This document shows positions 35,110 through 44,640 of a stretch of 64,000 bases of DNA, piece after piece. Each line of letters opens with the position of its first letter. Within the stretch, counting starts at the first letter, position 1. A program made the translations under genes and the position numbers. Origin of the DNA: Alphaproteobacteria bacterium (GTDB lineage: Bacteria; Pseudomonadota; Alphaproteobacteria; Micavibrionales; Micavibrionaceae); the NCBI GenBank assembly GCA_020848095.1, contig JADLAT010000015.1, positions 62,001-126,000 of the forward strand. Reading direction: 5' to 3'. The notes beneath the pieces are model-generated. The model worked only from the letters and a program-made list of their open reading frames with translations. It was not told the origin of the DNA and ran no database searches.

Positions 35110-36913
35110 GGCTCACAATATACTGGTGTTTTTATCGTTTTTCTTTCTTTTTATGCCGCTTGCCGGGGCGCAGGGCAATGAAAATATAAACCCGCCCGGG
35201 ACATTCGGCCTTTCTATGCACGGGACACCGAAATACAGTGCCGCCGACATGCATCTCACCTATGCCAATCCGGATGCGCCGGTGGGCGGTGCGCTGCGTT
35301 CTGCTGCTATTGGAACATTCGATACCCTCAACCCCTATGCCATAAAGGGGCGCGCTGCGCTGGGGCTGGATCTGGTTTATGACCGTCTCATGGCGCGTGT
35401 CTGGGATGAACCCTTTACACTCTATCCGCTCATTGCCGAGCGCGCAGATATCGCGCCGGACCGCTCTGCCATAACGTTTCATATCAACCCGAAGGCGCGT
35501 TTTCATGATGGCTCCCGGATCAGTGCCGATGATGTGATTTTTACCTTCGAGACACTGAAAAACGAAGGTCGCCCAAATATGCGCAAGGTCTATCGTCTGG
35601 TGAAAACGGTAGAAAAGCGGGATGATCTAAGCGTTCATTTTGAGCTGGGCGCCGGGTATGACCGCGAAACCGTTATGATTCTGGCCATGATGCCGGTATT
35701 GTCCAAAACATGGTGGAGCGGGCGGGTGTTTGACACCACAACGGTTCAAATTCCGCTTTTGAACGGGCCTTACAAAATTGCGGCCTTCGAGCCGGGGCGG
35801 CGCATTGTGTATGAACGCGTGCCGGATTATTGGGCGAAAGATACGCTAACCAATGTAGGGCATCATAATTTTGAGCGAATTATCTATGATTATTACCGCG
35901 ATGATACGGTGGCTTTCGAGGCTTTTAAAGCTGGAAATCTGGACCTCCGGCGTGAAATGGATGCCGGAAAATGGGCCAGTGCCTATGATTTTCCGGCCCT
36001 GCGTGCGGGCGATGTGAAGATGGAAGCCCTGCCGCATGGGCGCCCGGAGCGTACGCGGGCCTTTATTTTTAATACGCGCCGCGCGCCCTTTGACGATATC
36101 CGTGTGCGCCGGGCGCTGGGGCTGCTGTTTGATTTTGAGTGGGTTAATCGAAATTTGTTTCATGACCAGTATTTAAGAATTAACAGCTATTTCCCCAATT
36201 CCGAACTTGCGGCATCCGGTCCCCCCTCAATGGCGGAACTGGCGATATTAAATCCGTGGAAAGAGCAATTGCCTCCGGAAGTCTTTGCCGCTGTAAAACC
36301 CGCCCCGCAAAACGCCGATACCAGGCAGAGGCGAAAAAATATGCTGGAGGCGGATCATCTGCTCAAAGCCGCCGGATGGGTCGTCAAAGACGGAAAGCGC
36401 ATGAAAGACGGAAAGATTTTCCGCTTTGAAATCATGCTGGACGCGCCGGAGAATGAAAAAATCGCGCTGCATTTCAAGCGGGCGCTGGATAAAATGGGTA
36501 TAGAGGCCAATATCCGGGTTCTGGACGCTGCCGCTTACCGGGGCCGGTTGAATGAATATGATTTTGATATGACGCTGTATTACTGGCTCTCAACGCTTTC
36601 GCCGGGAACGGAACAGATTTTGTTCTGGGGCTGCAAAGCGGCGCAAGAGCCCGCGCGCTGGAATTTTGCCGGAATCTGCGATCCGGCCATAGACGCCATC
36701 GCTTCAAATATTGCACAAACCCAAACGCGCGAAGGGCTGGTTGCACATATGCGGGCGCTCGACCGGGTTTTGATGAGCGGACATTATATGATCCCGCTCT
36801 ATTACGGCAGCGTCGATTACATGGCGTATTGGAAACAAATAACTCATCCCGATGAAACACCGCTTTATGGCGCTGTGCTTGAAACATGGTGGATGAAAAA
36901 AGACATCCCTTAA
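35096..36913 (+). CDS. ABC transporter substrate-binding protein, YejA-like (SBP family 5)
   Basis: A periplasmic peptide-binding protein of about 605 residues. The signal peptide is ILVFLSFFFLFMPLAGA|QGN; ATGs at 35096 and 35108 are both possible. It starts FGLSMHGTPKYSAADMHLTYANPDAPVGGALR, typical of YejA. The SBP_bac_5 hallmark segments follow (PLIAERADIAPDRSAITFHINPKARFHDGS, LSADDVIFTFETLK-like ISADDVIFTFETLK). No permease or ATPase gene is adjacent, so it is an orphan component here. Confidence 0.88.
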   Translation: MNESMAHNILVFLSFFFLFMPLAGAQGNENINPPGTFGLSMHGTPKYSAADMHLTYANPDAPVGGALRSAAIGTFDTLNPYAIKGRAALGLDLVYDRLMARVWDEPFTLYPLIAERADIAPDRSAITFHINPKARFHDGSRISADDVIFTFETLKNEGRPNMRKVYRLVKTVEKRDDLSVHFELGAGYDRETVMILAMMPVLSKTWWSGRVFDTTTVQIPLLNGPYKIAAFEPGRRIVYERVPDYWAKDTLTNVGHHNFERIIYDYYRDDTVAFEAFKAGNLDLRREMDAGKWASAYDFPALRAGDVKMEALPHGRPERTRAFIFNTRRAPFDDIRVRRALGLLFDFEWVNRNLFHDQYLRINSYFPNSELAASGPPSMAELAILNPWKEQLPPEVFAAVKPAPQNADTRQRRKNMLEADHLLKAAGWVVKDGKRMKDGKIFRFEIMLDAPENEKIALHFKRALDKMGIEANIRVLDAAAYRGRLNEYDFDMTLYYWLSTLSPGTEQILFWGCKAAQEPARWNFAGICDPAIDAIASNIAQTQTREGLVAHMRALDRVLMSGHYMIPLYYGSVDYMAYWKQITHPDETPLYGAVLETWWMKKDIP

Positions 36914-36988
36914 ATCATGATTGAGCCGCTTGCGCTGGTTTGCTACTCTTCCCTCCGGTCAACACTTTTATGAACTACGTCTGGACAT

Positions 36989-37546
36989 ATGCCGATGCCT
37001 GTAAAGAAAATCCGCCCCGTTATGTTTTTTGCCATTTTGGGCTGCACTTCGCTTTTATCGCTCTCCGCCTGCGCGCCGGGTAAAAGCGTTCATGATATAG
37101 ACGGGCAATTCTGGCAACGCTCCAGCATGTCTGAGGCCGTGTACGCCCAAGGCCCCAAGGCACAGCAAATGCTCAACCGGGATATTTCCCGCTGTGTTTT
37201 TGAGGTGCGGGAACTGCAACGTCTTGGCGTAACCAAAAATGCAATCCCTACGGATTACCATGGCCGGGTTCTGGACCCTGATGAATTGGCGCTCTATGAT
37301 CATGATTCGCCGGAACGTGATAAACATCTTCTGGCTGAACATGGCAATTATGTCGATTTCGAATCCTGTATGAATGAAAAAGGCTGGGAGAGGGTTGAAC
37401 ACGTCCCTTTTGAAGTCGCGGCCAGGGGCCGCGATAATTACCGCCGCGCGCATGTAAAATATAAAGATGTGGTCGATCCGCAAAAACAGGCGAAAAAAGC
37501 CAGTCTTTCAGAGCGCGACAGCAGCGTCGGCAAGCTTAATAACTGA
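36989..37546 (+). CDS. Hypothetical lipoprotein
   Basis: A 185-residue protein with a lipoprotein signal (MFFAILGCTSLLSLSAC, lipobox LSAC near residue 27). The mature region contains two further cysteines (SRCVFEVREL, FESCMNEKGWERV), the second in a CMNEKGWERV context common in small bacterial lipoproteins of unknown role. The C-terminus is basic. It follows the YejA-like gene by 75 bases. Family not named. Confidence 0.7.
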   Translation: MPMPVKKIRPVMFFAILGCTSLLSLSACAPGKSVHDIDGQFWQRSSMSEAVYAQGPKAQQMLNRDISRCVFEVRELQRLGVTKNAIPTDYHGRVLDPDELALYDHDSPERDKHLLAEHGNYVDFESCMNEKGWERVEHVPFEVAARGRDNYRRAHVKYKDVVDPQKQAKKASLSERDSSVGKLNN

Positions 37547-37562
37547 TTGGCTATAGGGGTGC

Positions 37563-38534
37563 TTACGCGTTTTGAGCGGATTTGAGCCTGTTACAGAGCG
37601 TTTCAAGCTCCGTTATCACCATTTCAACGCTCAACCCCTCCATGAGGGTCCTATCAAGCGTTTTCGCATCATATCCCTCATAGTCCGTAAGCTGATCGAA
37701 GTTTTTCGGTGTGGACACGAATCCGCAATGCTTGCCGTAAGGGGCATATAAATGCGGCCAGCTTGGCCCGAATAACCCTAACGTCGGCACATGAACAGCG
37801 GCGGCGCAGTGCATCAACCCGGAATCATTCCCAATATAAAAGGCGCAGCGCGCAATTGTCGCGGCGGCCGTTCCGGGGTCGGTTTTTGCAATAATATCCA
37901 GCGCACGCCCAGGCGGAATAGTGGAGAGAACGGCTCTGGCCGCTTCCTCTTCGCCCGGCGCTGCAAATACGGCCACGCGCCAGCCTTCCATAGGGTGTCC
38001 CGGCCTCGTTATATCATCGATAAGGGCAACGAATCGTTCCGCGGGCCATGTCTTGCCGATCCAGTTTGCTGTCGGTCCAATAGCCAAAACAGGTGCGCCA
38101 GAGGGGATGAGAGCCTCCGCGCGTTCCATTTGCGCCTTCGTAAACCACAATTTAGGCAAAGGCATGCGCTCCAGATTCATGATAGAGGCATTTTGTTCGG
38201 CTTTATGTGCCATTTTATTGATGTGTGGTCCCATGATAAAACGCTGATTAGCCGGGATAAGGCGCGAAACAATAGAGTTGCGCAAATCTATAACCATGTC
38301 CCATCGTTGAGGAACCGTCTGCTTCCAAAGCTTGAGCCAGTGCGCGTTGTGTTTTTGTTTTTTGATGGGAATTATACGCTCAAGCAGCGGATAGCCCTCA
38401 AAAAGGCTGGTGGTCAAAGTCCCGCAGGCGATGCTCACTCTGGCTTCTGGCCATGTTTTTTCTATATAGTTCAAAAGGCCGGTCGATAAAACAGCATCGC
38501 CAATCCGGCTGGATGTGATAAACAGAATTTTCAT
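37563..38534 (-). CDS. Glycosyltransferase family 9 (heptosyltransferase-like)
   Basis: A 323-residue GT-B glycosyltransferase. ATG 38534 gives the family start MKILFITSSRIGDAVLSTGLL; the frame is open further upstream but without homology. The C-terminal half has AIGPTANWIGKTWPAERF and YIGNDSGLMHCAAAVHVPTLGLFGPS, as in ADP-heptose:LPS heptosyltransferases. A role in LPS core assembly is likely; the exact sugar and acceptor cannot be read. Confidence 0.85.
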   Translation of the reverse strand: MKILFITSSRIGDAVLSTGLLNYIEKTWPEARVSIACGTLTTSLFEGYPLLERIIPIKKQKHNAHWLKLWKQTVPQRWDMVIDLRNSIVSRLIPANQRFIMGPHINKMAHKAEQNASIMNLERMPLPKLWFTKAQMERAEALIPSGAPVLAIGPTANWIGKTWPAERFVALIDDITRPGHPMEGWRVAVFAAPGEEEAARAVLSTIPPGRALDIIAKTDPGTAAATIARCAFYIGNDSGLMHCAAAVHVPTLGLFGPSWPHLYAPYGKHCGFVSTPKNFDQLTDYEGYDAKTLDRTLMEGLSVEMVITELETLCNRLKSAQNA

Positions 38535-38544
38535 GAGCCGGATT

Positions 38545-39270
38545 ATGCCACAAACATTGACCTGTATAAAACTCAAAAACCGGGGGCTTGTCCATATTGA
38601 GGGCGCAGATCGGCGTGATTTTCTGCAGGGACTCATAACCAACGACATTCACAAGCTAACGCCGGGTGAGGCAATCTACGCCTGTCTCCTGACGCCACAG
38701 GGAAAATTTTTGCACGATTTCTTTGTGGTGGAGCGCGAGAGAGGCATATCGCTTGATTGTGAGGGGGGTGAACGGGCTCAGGATCTGTTCAGGCTTTTGT
38801 CGCTCTATCGTTTGCGCAAAGACGTACAGATATCCGTTGAACCGGAAAACACCGTTTACGCTATTCTCGGCGGCGCTCCGGCTGATATTTCGGCCTTTAA
38901 GGACCCCCGTCATCCGGATATGGGCTATCGGAGTTTTGATAAGCCCGATGCACCGGAGGGCACGTTTGAAATCTGGGATACGCTGCGGATAGAGCGCGTT
39001 ATTCCCGATGGCAGCCGTGATCTGACGGTCGGCTCCTCAACGATGGATGAGGCGCAAATGGACAGCCTCCATGCCGTTGATTATAAAAAGGGATGTTATA
39101 TAGGGCAGGAACTCACGGCCCGCATGCATTATCGCGGTCTTGGCAAGAAGCATCTGAAATGCGTGAATATATCAAACCTGCCGCCCGGGGCTGTTCTCCG
39201 CTCCACCTGCGGTGATATTGGACTGGCACTGGTCAGGGATGCTAACTTGAACCCAGATGATCCGGCCTAA
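38545..39270 (+). CDS. ygfZ: YgfZ/GcvT-like folate-binding protein (Fe-S cluster maturation)
   Basis: A protein of about 241 residues related to GcvT. It supports tetrahydrofolate-dependent repair or assembly of iron-sulfur enzymes. The signature [17 protein letters not shown] (near residue 187) matches the K-G-C-Y-x-G-Q-E motif. The start region ([25 protein letters not shown]) is family-like. ATG 38533 is also possible. It diverges from the glycosyltransferase and overlaps the leuB stop by 4 bases, convergently. Confidence 0.88.
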   Translation: MPQTLTCIKLKNRGLVHIEGADRRDFLQGLITNDIHKLTPGEAIYACLLTPQGKFLHDFFVVERERGISLDCEGGERAQDLFRLLSLYRLRKDVQISVEPENTVYAILGGAPADISAFKDPRHPDMGYRSFDKPDAPEGTFEIWDTLRIERVIPDGSRDLTVGSSTMDEAQMDSLHAVDYKKGCYIGQELTARMHYRGLGKKHLKCVNISNLPPGAVLRSTCGDIGLALVRDANLNPDDPA

Positions 39271-40355
39271 GCTGCGCAAAGCGCCTCAATTACGGCATCG
39301 CCCATTTGTGCGGTTGAAATGGGCGTGTGTGTATCCCCGGCAATATCGGCTGTACGTGTTCCGTCATTGAGAATTTTTTGTACGGCTTTCTCCAGCATAT
39401 CCGCCAGATCCCCGCGCTCCAGTGAATAGCGCAGCGCCATTGAGAAGCTCAAAATTGTAGCCAGTGGGTTGGCCTTGCCCAGACCGGCAATATCGGGGGC
39501 GGAACCGTGAACGGGCTCATACAATCCCGGCGCGTCCGGGGCGCCAAGGGAGGCAGAGGGCAGCATCCCTAATGAGCCGGTGAGCATCGCAGCCTCATCC
39601 GAAAGAATGTCTCCGAACAAATTATCGGTAACAATAACATCAAACTGTGACGGGTTGCGCAAAAGCTGCATCGCGCAGTTATCCGCATACATATGCTCAA
39701 GCTGTACGTCTGTGTACGCTTCGGCATGAAGCGCAGTTATATCCTCGCGCCAGAGCTTGCCTGACTCCATAACATTGGCTTTTTCGCAGGAATGAACCTT
39801 GCCGGAGCGTTTGCGTGCTAGCTCAAAGGCCACGCGGCCTACGCGCCGTATCTCTGAGGTCGTGTAAACCTGTGTGTTTACACCGCGCCGCTCACCATTG
39901 CCTAAATCCTCAATACCGCGCGGCTGCCCGAAATATACGCCGCCCGTCAGTTCCCGAACGATCAGAATATCCAGTCCCCGGACAATTTCAGGCTTCAAGG
40001 TTGAGGCATCCACCAGCGCGTCAAAAACCAGAGCAGGCCTGAGATTGGCAAATAAATCAAGCGCCTTACGGAGCTTTAGTAAGCCGGATTCAGGGCGCAG
40101 AGTATACTCTACATTATCCCATTTCGGGCCGCCAACCGCGCCCATAAGAATGGCATCGGCTTTGCGGCATTGCGCCAGCGTTTCGTCTGCCAGAGGCTGT
40201 CCGTACGCATCGTAAGCCTGTCCGCCGATCAAGCCGCGCTGAATTTCCAGATCAAGTCCGCATTGCTCATTCATCCAGAAAATAACTTTTTCGGCTTCGG
40301 CCATAATTTCCGGGCCAATCCCGTCACCGGGCAAAATCATAAGGGTTTTTGTCAT
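39267..40355 (-). CDS. leuB: 3-isopropylmalate dehydrogenase
   Basis: Oxidatively decarboxylates 3-isopropylmalate in leucine synthesis. The 362-residue protein starts [21 protein letters not shown]. It shows [22 protein letters not shown], the [15 protein letters not shown] catalytic segment, the metal-binding [15 protein letters not shown], and [21 protein letters not shown] 40355 lies one base past the leuD stop, so the pair is coupled. Confidence 0.95.
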   Translation of the reverse strand: MTKTLMILPGDGIGPEIMAEAEKVIFWMNEQCGLDLEIQRGLIGGQAYDAYGQPLADETLAQCRKADAILMGAVGGPKWDNVEYTLRPESGLLKLRKALDLFANLRPALVFDALVDASTLKPEIVRGLDILIVRELTGGVYFGQPRGIEDLGNGERRGVNTQVYTTSEIRRVGRVAFELARKRSGKVHSCEKANVMESGKLWREDITALHAEAYTDVQLEHMYADNCAMQLLRNPSQFDVIVTDNLFGDILSDEAAMLTGSLGMLPSASLGAPDAPGLYEPVHGSAPDIAGLGKANPLATILSFSMALRYSLERGDLADMLEKAVQKILNDGTRTADIAGDTHTPISTAQMGDAVIEALCAA

Positions 40356-40356
40356 G

Positions 40357-40962
40357 TTAAATCCACGGTCTGTTCGTTTTATCGCTTTTTTCAAAGTTTT
40401 CTATATGCGCGGCTTTTTCAAGTGTCAGGCCAATATCATCCAGCCCATGCAAGAGGCAGTGCTTGCGGAAGGGGTCAATTTCAAAGGAAAAGGAAAACTT
40501 GTTTCCGCGCGTAATGGTCTGTTTATCCAGATCAATCTCCAGCGGCGCCTCCGGTTCATCCTTCGCGCTCTGCATAAGCTGGTCAATCTGCCCCTGGGGC
40601 AGGGCGATCGGCAAAATCCCGTTTTTAAAGCTGTTATTGTAGAAAATATCGGCAAAGGAGGGCGCTAGAATACAGCGAAACCCCATATCCAGCAAGGCCC
40701 ATGGCGCATGCTCGCGGGAAGACCCGCAGCCAAAGTTTTCGCCCGTAATCAAAATTTCGGCATTTTTATACTCCGGCTTATTGAGAATGAAATCCTCACG
40801 TGGCTTTCCCTCATCATCATAGCGGATGTTGTAAAAGGCGCTAACGCCCAATCCGGCGCGCTTAATGGTTTTCAGGAATTGTTTAGGGATAATAATATCG
40901 GTGTCGATATTAATCATATCCAATGGCGCGGCAATAGCACGCAAGGTGGTAAAAGGCTTCAT
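40357..40962 (-). CDS. leuD: 3-isopropylmalate dehydratase small subunit
   Basis: A 201-residue swivel-domain subunit of isopropylmalate isomerase. It shows [40 protein letters not shown] and the substrate-loop region [17 protein letters not shown]. It leads directly into leuB. Its partner leuC is about 1.6 kb upstream on the same strand, separated by unrelated small genes. Confidence 0.95.
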   Translation of the reverse strand: MKPFTTLRAIAAPLDMINIDTDIIIPKQFLKTIKRAGLGVSAFYNIRYDDEGKPREDFILNKPEYKNAEILITGENFGCGSSREHAPWALLDMGFRCILAPSFADIFYNNSFKNGILPIALPQGQIDQLMQSAKDEPEAPLEIDLDKQTITRGNKFSFSFEIDPFRKHCLLHGLDDIGLTLEKAAHIENFEKSDKTNRPWI

Positions 40963-41024
40963 TGCAGTGTTTTCTCCAATACCATTATTCTACGGGGAGA
41001 TTGTCCGGCCATAGCGAATAAAAG

Positions 41025-41714
41025 CTAAGCCTGTCCGAGTAATCTCCCATTCTTATAATCATCCATCTTCATTTTTGCAAAGGCTTCGAACAGCGTCATG
41101 TCATAAAGCATCTCGCCTTTTTCCTCCCGCATGCGCTTTAACACACCGGGCGGAGAGATATCGCGGTTTTCAAAATGGGGTCGCCATATCCGATAACCAT
41201 CATACGCCTCTACAATCGCGCTCAACCGTACAGGCGCAGAAAGCATTGCGCCGGGAAGGCCATGCGTACCGTTGCCATCCATTTGCTCATGGTGATAACG
41301 CATGATCTCGATCATTAAATCTTTAAAAGGATGCTCTGTATCAGGAAATGATTCCTGCACAATCTGCGCGCCCAATAAGGTATGCGTACGGCGCAGTTTT
41401 TTCAGATTGCCGGAGGGTTTTTCCTCCTGATCCCATATATCGGGCGGCAGAAGCCTCTTGCCGATATCATGCGGCAAAATGGCCCAGTACATATTATTGG
41501 CCACAATCTCACCCAGTCCTAGGGAACGGCAGACGCGGCGGATATTCTCTGCTACGCGCCGAGCATGCTCATGAAAGACATAGGTGATGTCTTCCGGTCT
41601 GACGGCATCATAGGCTTTCAGGCTTTCCAGTTCGTCCAGAATGAAGGGCTTGAAAAACGTCTGGCACGTCGCATCGGTCTCAAATTCAAAATTATCCGGC
41701 CACTGAATTTTCAT
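41025..41714 (-). CDS. Degenerate HD-GYP-like domain protein
   Basis: A 229-residue stand-alone HD domain. The metal-binding residues of HD-GYP cyclic-di-GMP phosphodiesterases are visible: FHEHARRVAENI, LPHDIGKRLLP (near residue 81), and MRYHHEQMDGNGTHGLPG (near residue 141). IVEAYDGYRIWRP follows. The GYP signature is replaced by GTHGLPG, so cyclic-di-GMP cleavage is uncertain. No receiver domain is attached. It lies 62 bases upstream of leuD on the same strand. Confidence 0.75.
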   Translation of the reverse strand: MKIQWPDNFEFETDATCQTFFKPFILDELESLKAYDAVRPEDITYVFHEHARRVAENIRRVCRSLGLGEIVANNMYWAILPHDIGKRLLPPDIWDQEEKPSGNLKKLRRTHTLLGAQIVQESFPDTEHPFKDLMIEIMRYHHEQMDGNGTHGLPGAMLSAPVRLSAIVEAYDGYRIWRPHFENRDISPPGVLKRMREEKGEMLYDMTLFEAFAKMKMDDYKNGRLLGQA

Positions 41715-41770
41715 ATTTCATTAATTGTATGTTACAATGTTACCCCTAAGATACTTCAGGGAACTTAATC

Positions 41771-42070
41771 ATGAAAACAGGGATGGAGAAAATGAAAAAA
41801 TATAACATTCCGGTCTTGCTGTGTATTTGCGTTATAGCCTCATTTCCCGCCGCAGCGGGCGAGGAGACGGCTTTTTCGGCGCTGGAAAATCTACAGATGG
41901 ATACAGAGCAAAGCCGCGTGGTTCTGCCATTGGCGGGGCAGGAAGATCAGGGAACATTAGGGTTTTTTATCGGGCGTGACAAATCACATTCCGTAGCAGA
42001 GGATGCTCAGGCCGATCGCCTCAACAACATTGCCCCGGCCGCCGGGGTGCAATTCCGGCTGGAGTTTTGA
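41771..42070 (+). CDS. Small exported hypothetical protein
   Basis: A 99-residue protein. ATG 41771 has AGGGA 8 bases upstream. The signal peptide is YNIPVLLCICVIASFPAAAG|EET. The mature part of about 70 residues is acidic and ends GVQFRLEF, a terminal aromatic typical of outer-membrane strands, but too short for a barrel. Family not recognised. It is divergent from the HD-GYP-like gene and convergent with the next. Confidence 0.55.
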   Translation: MKTGMEKMKKYNIPVLLCICVIASFPAAAGEETAFSALENLQMDTEQSRVVLPLAGQEDQGTLGFFIGRDKSHSVAEDAQADRLNNIAPAAGVQFRLEF

Positions 42071-42075
42071 TGTAT

Positions 42076-42492
42076 TTAATCAAAGGTTCGGATGAAGGCA
42101 GGAGGCGCTCCTCGCAAGATTGCTGTGGAAGCGGTTGGTTGCGTATTTATAGCGCATTCCAATATAGCTTCGGCCGTTTCTTCAATTCCCCGATTTCGAG
42201 CAAAATGTCTGCCTGAGGGCGTTATGCCATCATCCGACACGAGAATGCGCTCTTCATCGGAGCAGTTTCCTAAATATGTTGTATCCTCAAAAGATGTTCT
42301 AGCCATTATTTTAGGGGGCTGCGCATATAAGCCATCGCTATCTACTGCAGCCGTGAAGGCAACAAGAAGACTTTCGTCTGTTATGGCCGCCCGAAGCGCC
42401 TGTATGGGCGCGATGCCGGTTTCTTCGGTATTTCTTGCGGACGCTCTTTGTAGGGCGGCAAGCTGGTAGGGGGAATGGAATAAATATTTCAT
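42076..42492 (-). CDS. Hypothetical protein
   Basis: A 138-residue soluble protein (MKYLFHSPYQLAALQRASARNTEETGI, ending GAPPAFIRTFD). It has an FTAAVDSDGLYA segment and a central charged region. An overlapping plus-strand frame of similar length exists, but the minus frame has the more protein-like composition and fits the leu gene direction. The ribosome-binding site is weak. Function unknown. Confidence 0.45.
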   Translation of the reverse strand: MKYLFHSPYQLAALQRASARNTEETGIAPIQALRAAITDESLLVAFTAAVDSDGLYAQPPKIMARTSFEDTTYLGNCSDEERILVSDDGITPSGRHFARNRGIEETAEAILECAINTQPTASTAILRGAPPAFIRTFD

Positions 42493-42592
42493 TTTCTAGC
42501 TTACGATATGTCCTGATGTTACGGATATGTATGTAATATAGAAAACAGACCACGTAGTCAATAAAGTTATGTATATATTTTGAGTGTGCGCG

Positions 42593-43996
42593 CTATATAT
42601 CCCGTATATCTGTCAGCTTTCCCGTGATGGCCGCCGCCGCCGCCATAGCCGGAGAGAGCAGGTGCGTACGCCCCCCGCGCCCTTGGCGGCCTTCAAAATT
42701 GCGGTTGGACGTCGAGGCGCATCGCTCTCCGGGCTTAAGCTGGTCGGGGTTCATCCCCAGACACATGGAGCAGCCCGGCTCACGCCAGTCAAAGCCTGCC
42801 TTGATCAGAATATCGGCCAGCCCTTCCTCTTCTGCCTGTATTTTCACAAGGCCGGAACCCGGCACGACCATCGCCTCAACCCCTTTGGCTACTTTTTTCC
42901 CTTGTGCAATCTTTGCAACTTCGCGCAAATCCTCAATTCTTGCATTGGTGCAAGAGCCGATAAAGACCTTGTCCACCGGGATATCTGTCATCTTTGTACC
43001 GGGCGTTAATCCCATATAATCCAGCATGCGCTGAACGGAGGCCTGTTTGCCGGGGTCATTGAAGTCTGCGGGTGAGGGGACAGAGCCGGTAATAGATATC
43101 ACATCCTCAGGCGTCGTCCCCCATGTTACTGTGGGGGCGATATCGGCGGCCTCCAGAATAATTTCCCGGTCAAAAACGGCCCCTTCATCAGAGGGCAAAT
43201 CGCGCCAGTAATCCAGTGCCTTATCCCAATCCGCACCTTTCGGGGCCATGGGGCGGCCTTTAATGTATTGGAATGTTGTTTCATCGGGTGCGACCATGCC
43301 CGCTCTGGCGCCGGCCTCAATTGACATGTTACAGATCGTCATGCGTCCTTCCATGGAGAGCGCCCGCACGGCCTCCCCCGCATATTCAATGACGTAGCCG
43401 TTGCCGCCAGCCGTCCCGATCTGGCCGATAATGCTCAGAATCATGTCTTTCGCCGTAACGCCGGGGGACAAAATACCATTCACCGTAATGCGCATGGATT
43501 TTGCGGGCTTTTGAATAAGGGTTTGTGTTGCCAGAACATGCTCCACCTCCGAAGTGCCGATCCCGAAGGCCAGCGCGCCAAAGGCGCCATGTGTGGATGT
43601 ATGCGAATCGCCGCAGACAATGGTCATGCCGGGCAGGGTAAAGCCTTGTTCCGGTCCGATAATATGAACAATGCCCTGACGTTTATCCATCAGGTCAAAC
43701 AGCGGCACATTAAATTCTGCGCAGTTTGTCCGCAGCGTCTCAATCTGGATACGGCTGTCGGATTGCTCAATCGGCTGGCTTCGGTCTGTGGTGGGGACGT
43801 TGTGATCCATCACCGCCAGCGTTGCTTCCGGTCTGTGGACGCTGCGCCCGGCCATGCGAAGCCCCTCAAAGGCCTGCGGGCTGGTAACCTCATGCACCAG
43901 ATGCCGATCAATATAGATCAGGCATGTCCCGTCATCCTGCCGATGCACGACATGGTCGGTCCATATTTTTTCGAACAAAGTGCGTGGTTTATGCAT
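42593..43996 (-). CDS. leuC: 3-isopropylmalate dehydratase large subunit
   Basis: A 467-residue aconitase-superfamily subunit for leucine synthesis. It starts [17 protein letters not shown]. The [4Fe-4S] ligands are visible in [14 protein letters not shown] (near residue 349) and [11 protein letters not shown] (near residues 409-412). The substrate region [23 protein letters not shown] here reads [16 protein letters not shown]. It has its own promoter-like site very close to the ATG. Confidence 0.96.
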   Translation of the reverse strand: MHKPRTLFEKIWTDHVVHRQDDGTCLIYIDRHLVHEVTSPQAFEGLRMAGRSVHRPEATLAVMDHNVPTTDRSQPIEQSDSRIQIETLRTNCAEFNVPLFDLMDKRQGIVHIIGPEQGFTLPGMTIVCGDSHTSTHGAFGALAFGIGTSEVEHVLATQTLIQKPAKSMRITVNGILSPGVTAKDMILSIIGQIGTAGGNGYVIEYAGEAVRALSMEGRMTICNMSIEAGARAGMVAPDETTFQYIKGRPMAPKGADWDKALDYWRDLPSDEGAVFDREIILEAADIAPTVTWGTTPEDVISITGSVPSPADFNDPGKQASVQRMLDYMGLTPGTKMTDIPVDKVFIGSCTNARIEDLREVAKIAQGKKVAKGVEAMVVPGSGLVKIQAEEEGLADILIKAGFDWREPGCSMCLGMNPDQLKPGERCASTSNRNFEGRQGRGGRTHLLSPAMAAAAAITGKLTDIRDI

Positions 43997-44005
43997 GTTA
44001 ACCCT

Positions 44006-44034
44006 ATTTTAATATTTTGAAATTACACTTCTAA
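44006..44034 (-). promoter_or_regulatory. Putative leuC promoter close to the start codon
   Basis: On the minus strand TTAGAA (44029-44034) and TAAAAT (44006-44011) are separated by 17 bases. The -10 ends only 9 bases before the leuC ATG, so a transcript from it would have almost no leader. Confidence 0.4.
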
Positions 44035-44117
44035 CGTAAGCATAGGTGAGCATTCAAGCAAAACAAGTCTGGTTCATCGATAAAAACAGGCCGTCAAGAA
44101 ACCCGAAGGAGCGCCTT

Positions 44118-44573
44118 ATGAGTGAAATTAATCTTAGAAATTTTAATGATCATTCCAAAGGCGTGGTCTTTCAAAGAAATCTTGAGCGTGAAGTCGGTAG
44201 AGAGCCACTCTTAGTTAAAGTTGATGCTAACGCAGATGGTTCCAAGCAGTATGTGGTTCATGAGTCCACAGGAGTTAATTTAGCCGAAATTTGGTCTCGC
44301 CTTAACGGCAATAGAGCAAATGAAGGCGAGTTGAAATCATATAATGAAGAAGAGTTTACAAATAAATTCGGTAATGCTGAAAATATGAGAACATATGATC
44401 AATATAAAGCAGATCTTGACATTTTACGGACAACACCGGGGCTTGGTAGAAATCTTGCGGAAAATAAAGAAATTATGAAATTTAGGTCGCAAGAAATTGA
44501 GCTTGATATAAAGGAAGCCGGGGAGCTTGTTGTCGCCCCTCTGCAAAATCGCCTGTCAATAGAATCGCCATAG
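44118..44573 (+). CDS. AT-rich orphan hypothetical protein
   Basis: A 151-residue soluble, charged protein starting MSEINLRNFNDHSKGVVF. ATG 44118 follows AGGAG by 8 bases; the frame is open further upstream without support. It is clearly richer in A/T and in AAT/GAA/AAA codons than its neighbours, which suggests recent acquisition or a lineage-specific gene. Features include KVDANADGSKQYVVHESTG and a helical C-terminal half. No signal peptide or known motif. It ends at the shared terminator with rplS. Confidence 0.65.
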   Translation: MSEINLRNFNDHSKGVVFQRNLEREVGREPLLVKVDANADGSKQYVVHESTGVNLAEIWSRLNGNRANEGELKSYNEEEFTNKFGNAENMRTYDQYKADLDILRTTPGLGRNLAENKEIMKFRSQEIELDIKEAGELVVAPLQNRLSIESP

Positions 44574-44596
44574 TATAAAAATTATCTATATAAAAA

Positions 44597-44625
44597 AAAC
44601 CTCCCATGCGCGGGAGGTTTTTTGT
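44597..44625 (+). terminator. Bidirectional terminator between the orphan gene and rplS
   Basis: AAACCTCCC pairs with GGGAGGTTT around a 6-base loop. It has a T run on the plus side and an A run on the left, so it ends the plus-strand orphan gene and also the minus-strand rplS operon. Confidence 0.88.
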
Positions 44626-44640
44626 TGGGATTCTTTAGCC

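Noticed and set aside
42092-42469. Plus-strand frame of 125 codons opposite the 138-residue gene
   Set aside because: Its product is unusually rich in Ser, Ala and Arg with no motif or ribosome-binding site, and neighbours run on the minus strand.
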